Part shown: positions 62,176 to 64,000 of the stretch, piece after piece | Numbering within the stretch: position 1 is the stretch's first letter | Layout: every line of letters begins with the position of its first letter | DNA from: Galaxea fascicularis | Taxonomy: Eukaryota > Cnidaria > Anthozoa > Scleractinia > Euphylliidae | Direction of reading: 5' to 3' | Length of the DNA stretch: 64,000 nt | Assembly: GCA_948470475.1 (NCBI GenBank) | Contig: OX419343.1 | Location: 15,898,328 to 15,962,327, forward strand | Notes under the pieces: model-generated | Database searches by the model: none | What the model saw: only the letters and a program-made list of their open reading frames with translations | What the model was told of the DNA's origin: nothing | Made by a program: the position numbers and the translations under genes

Positions 62176-64000
62176 ATGGATTGGAATCTATGTATTATTT
62201 GCCAAACCAAGACTGGAGAACCCTTGCAATGTCCTGCAATTTCGAAGAGGAAAGACGTCGGAGCAAGCTATTCATCATTTGCTAGAAACGTAGAAGAGTT
62301 CCAGAAGATTGGATCTGTTCCTGGAAATTTAAACGTCGAAGTGCTAAATCAAGGTCAGGGAATAGAGCACACCATTAAAGAGAAAAAGGCCTCATGGCAC
62401 AAGACGTGTAGAAATAGGTTTGGCAATGCAAATTTAGAGTGTGTGCGGAAGAAAAGAAAATTTGATGGTGAGAACGAAGAGGAAAACAACCTCCTTGCAA
62501 CAGAAAGCACTTCCAGCCCCGTCAAGGCCAGGCGTTCCAGCTTTCCAAGCAACCCGGTAACCAATCAATGCTTGTTTTGTGATTTAAGCGACATCCCAGC
62601 CAATCTTCATGCTGCTTCCACTCTTGAGGTTGATAGAAGAGTAAGAGAATGTGCATCTCTTCTAAACGATAACAGGCTGATTGGCAAGCTGGCGTCGGGG
62701 GACATGGTAGCGACCGAAGCAAAGTACCATGCGAAATGCCTCATTGGCCTGTATAATCAAGCTAGGAAACTGAAATTGTCGCTTAACTCTGAAAACACTT
62801 CATCATATAAGCCTATAAACATAGAGGAACTTGCATTTTCAGAACTTGTTACCTTTATTGATGAAAGTCTCGAGGTTGAGAAGCCAGCTGTGTTAAAGCT
62901 TTCAGATCTTGTGAAGGGAGAGCAACCTGATAGGATCAATGCTACAAGACTGAAGACTCGTGTACTGACAGCCTTTCCTGATCTTACAGCACATGCTCAA
63001 GGAAGAGAGGTTCTTTTAATCCTCAGCCATGAAATCGACGATGTCTTGCTCAAGGCTACCAATAGGGACTCAGAGGCATTTTGTTTAGCGAAAGCAGCAA
63101 TGATTGCAAGGAGAGAAATTCTGCAGGTGAAAAACTCTTTCAATGGAAAATTTGCAACCAACTCCCAGACAGATGCCGTTCCAACCTCACTTAAAACATT
63201 GCTAGATATGATCATGAGAGACCCAATGACCAAAAGGGATTCAGCAGAGTCAGGCATGCCTTACTGTTGCTCAGTTGTTGGTTTTCAACACCATATCTCG
63301 ATTTCGAGACAAATCAGGCAACACTACTGGTACCATTCACCACACTCACCATGTCAGGAACAGAGAGTGCCCATTTCCTATATATGCAGCAACCAGAGAA
63401 GTCGTTGATTGATACCTTCTACAAGCTTGGATTGTGTATATCATACGACAGGCTCCTATCTATCTCTCCCGACACAACTAACAGCATTATTGATAGATAT
63501 GATAAGGACGGCGTAGTATGCCCTTCCAAGCTACGTGATGGTATATTTACAACCGCAGCCGTCGACAACATCGACCATAATCCAAGTTTTACTAGCTCAC
63601 ACGACTCCTTTCACGGCATTGCCATCTCCTTAGTACAGCATCCAAGTACCGAAAAGTCAGGAAAAGACAGAACCACCAATGTGTTCGATCCTGATAAGAG
63701 CTCGACTTCGAAGAAGATTGCCTCGCTGCCATCCTACTACACTGACGTATCACCCTTAACTCTTCCTTCTACGAACATTGTTGTTCCCAGCACTATGGTT
63801 CAGTTGATATCTATACCAGGTCGTGATTTGACCTCTAACCACAGTGTACTGGAAGAAGATTGGTTGGAAAAAACCAGGCAAGTTCTTAATAAGAAGGAGC
63901 TAACAAGAGAAGACACCGTGTCGTGGGCAGCATACCGGGCTTCAAAGTTGTCTCTGTCATCTCATCAGTCAGCATTAATATCGTTGCTGCCGATGTTTAC
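62176..64000 (+). pseudogene. Unrecognised expanded-family protein, frameshifted, runs off the window
   Basis: From ATG 62176: MDWNLCIICQTKTGEPLQCP and a WHKTCRNRFGN block make a zinc-finger-like start, a second C..C...H..C unit follows (CLFCDLSDIP...AKYHAKCLIGLYN), then a long helical region. Near 63245 the frame shifts; the continuation (AQLLVFNTISRF, YAATREVVDTFYKLGL, TTAAVDNIDHNPS, DSFHGIAISLVQH) is conserved in style and stays open to the window end. I recall similar proteins as large cnidarian families but know no function; transposon origin is possible. Confidence 0.55.

Overview
The window is eukaryotic: spliced transposase exons, tRNA-derived SINEs, LINE 3' tails, (CTT)n microsatellites and CCAAT/TATA-type promoter sequence, with no operons of cellular genes. 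The mix of families (Kolobok-type transposase, tyrosine-recombinase retrotransposons, a Helentron, a Polinton/Maverick-like provirus, Penelope, L1/Tx1-like and CR1/L2-like LINEs) is what I would expect of a cnidarian, most likely an anthozoan such as a coral or sea anemone. That assignment is inference from remembered family distribution. I see no convincing conserved host gene, except possibly an intact RPA-like single-exon gene at 32.7-33.9 kb.

Layout. 0-7.4 kb: a SINE, then a decayed multi-exon Kolobok-type transposase gene (seven exons, + strand) whose introns hold a palindromic SINE dimer, a CR1/L2-like LINE and a possible Harbinger fragment. 7.8-13.1 kb: a tyrosine-recombinase (YR) retrotransposon on the minus strand with open gag, RT-RNase H and YR frames and clear split direct repeats. 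14.1-14.7 kb: the C-terminal half of a Polinton-type integrase. 14.7-20.2 kb: a second, plus-strand YR element with frameshifts, a duplicated tail with a LINE in it, and an unusual array of small hairpins. 21-28 kb: a Helentron-type rolling-circle element coding for two 2A peptides, an OTU protease, Rep, helicase and an endonuclease. 31-32.4 kb: L1/Tx1-like LINE fragment. 32.7-33.9 kb: RPA-like gene.

34.97-54 kb is the most interesting part: the remains of a Polinton/Maverick (adintovirus-like) provirus. On the minus strand, reading from high to low coordinates, lie an unnamed structural-region gene, a penton-like minor capsid, a small basic protein, the hexon-like major capsid, a membrane-active-type protein, an adenain-like protease, a zinc-ribbon protein, a parvovirus-type phospholipase A2 protein and the integrase N-terminus. 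On the plus strand lie a packaging ATPase, fiber-like genes and a hydrophobic protein; a VLTF3-like zinc-ribbon gene is on the minus strand near the right edge. No DNA polymerase B was found. This provirus was hit repeatedly: a Gypsy-like deletion derivative in the major capsid gene, a LINE in the same gene, an 11-bp-TSD DNA transposon carrying a RecQ-like fragment, a Penelope fragment, and a 3.35-kb L1/Tx1-like LINE. The two integrase halves, 20 kb apart in the right order and strand, suggest that most of 14.7-34.97 kb was also inserted into it.

54.3-56.4 kb: non-autonomous element with Tc1/mariner-type ends. 56.6-61.4 kb: a third YR retrotransposon, minus strand, with an unusual repeat order. 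62.2-64 kb: the start of an unrecognised expanded-family gene that runs off the window. Nearly everything is transposon-derived and most reading frames are broken; YR element 1, the RT frame of YR element 3 and the RPA-like gene are the least damaged.
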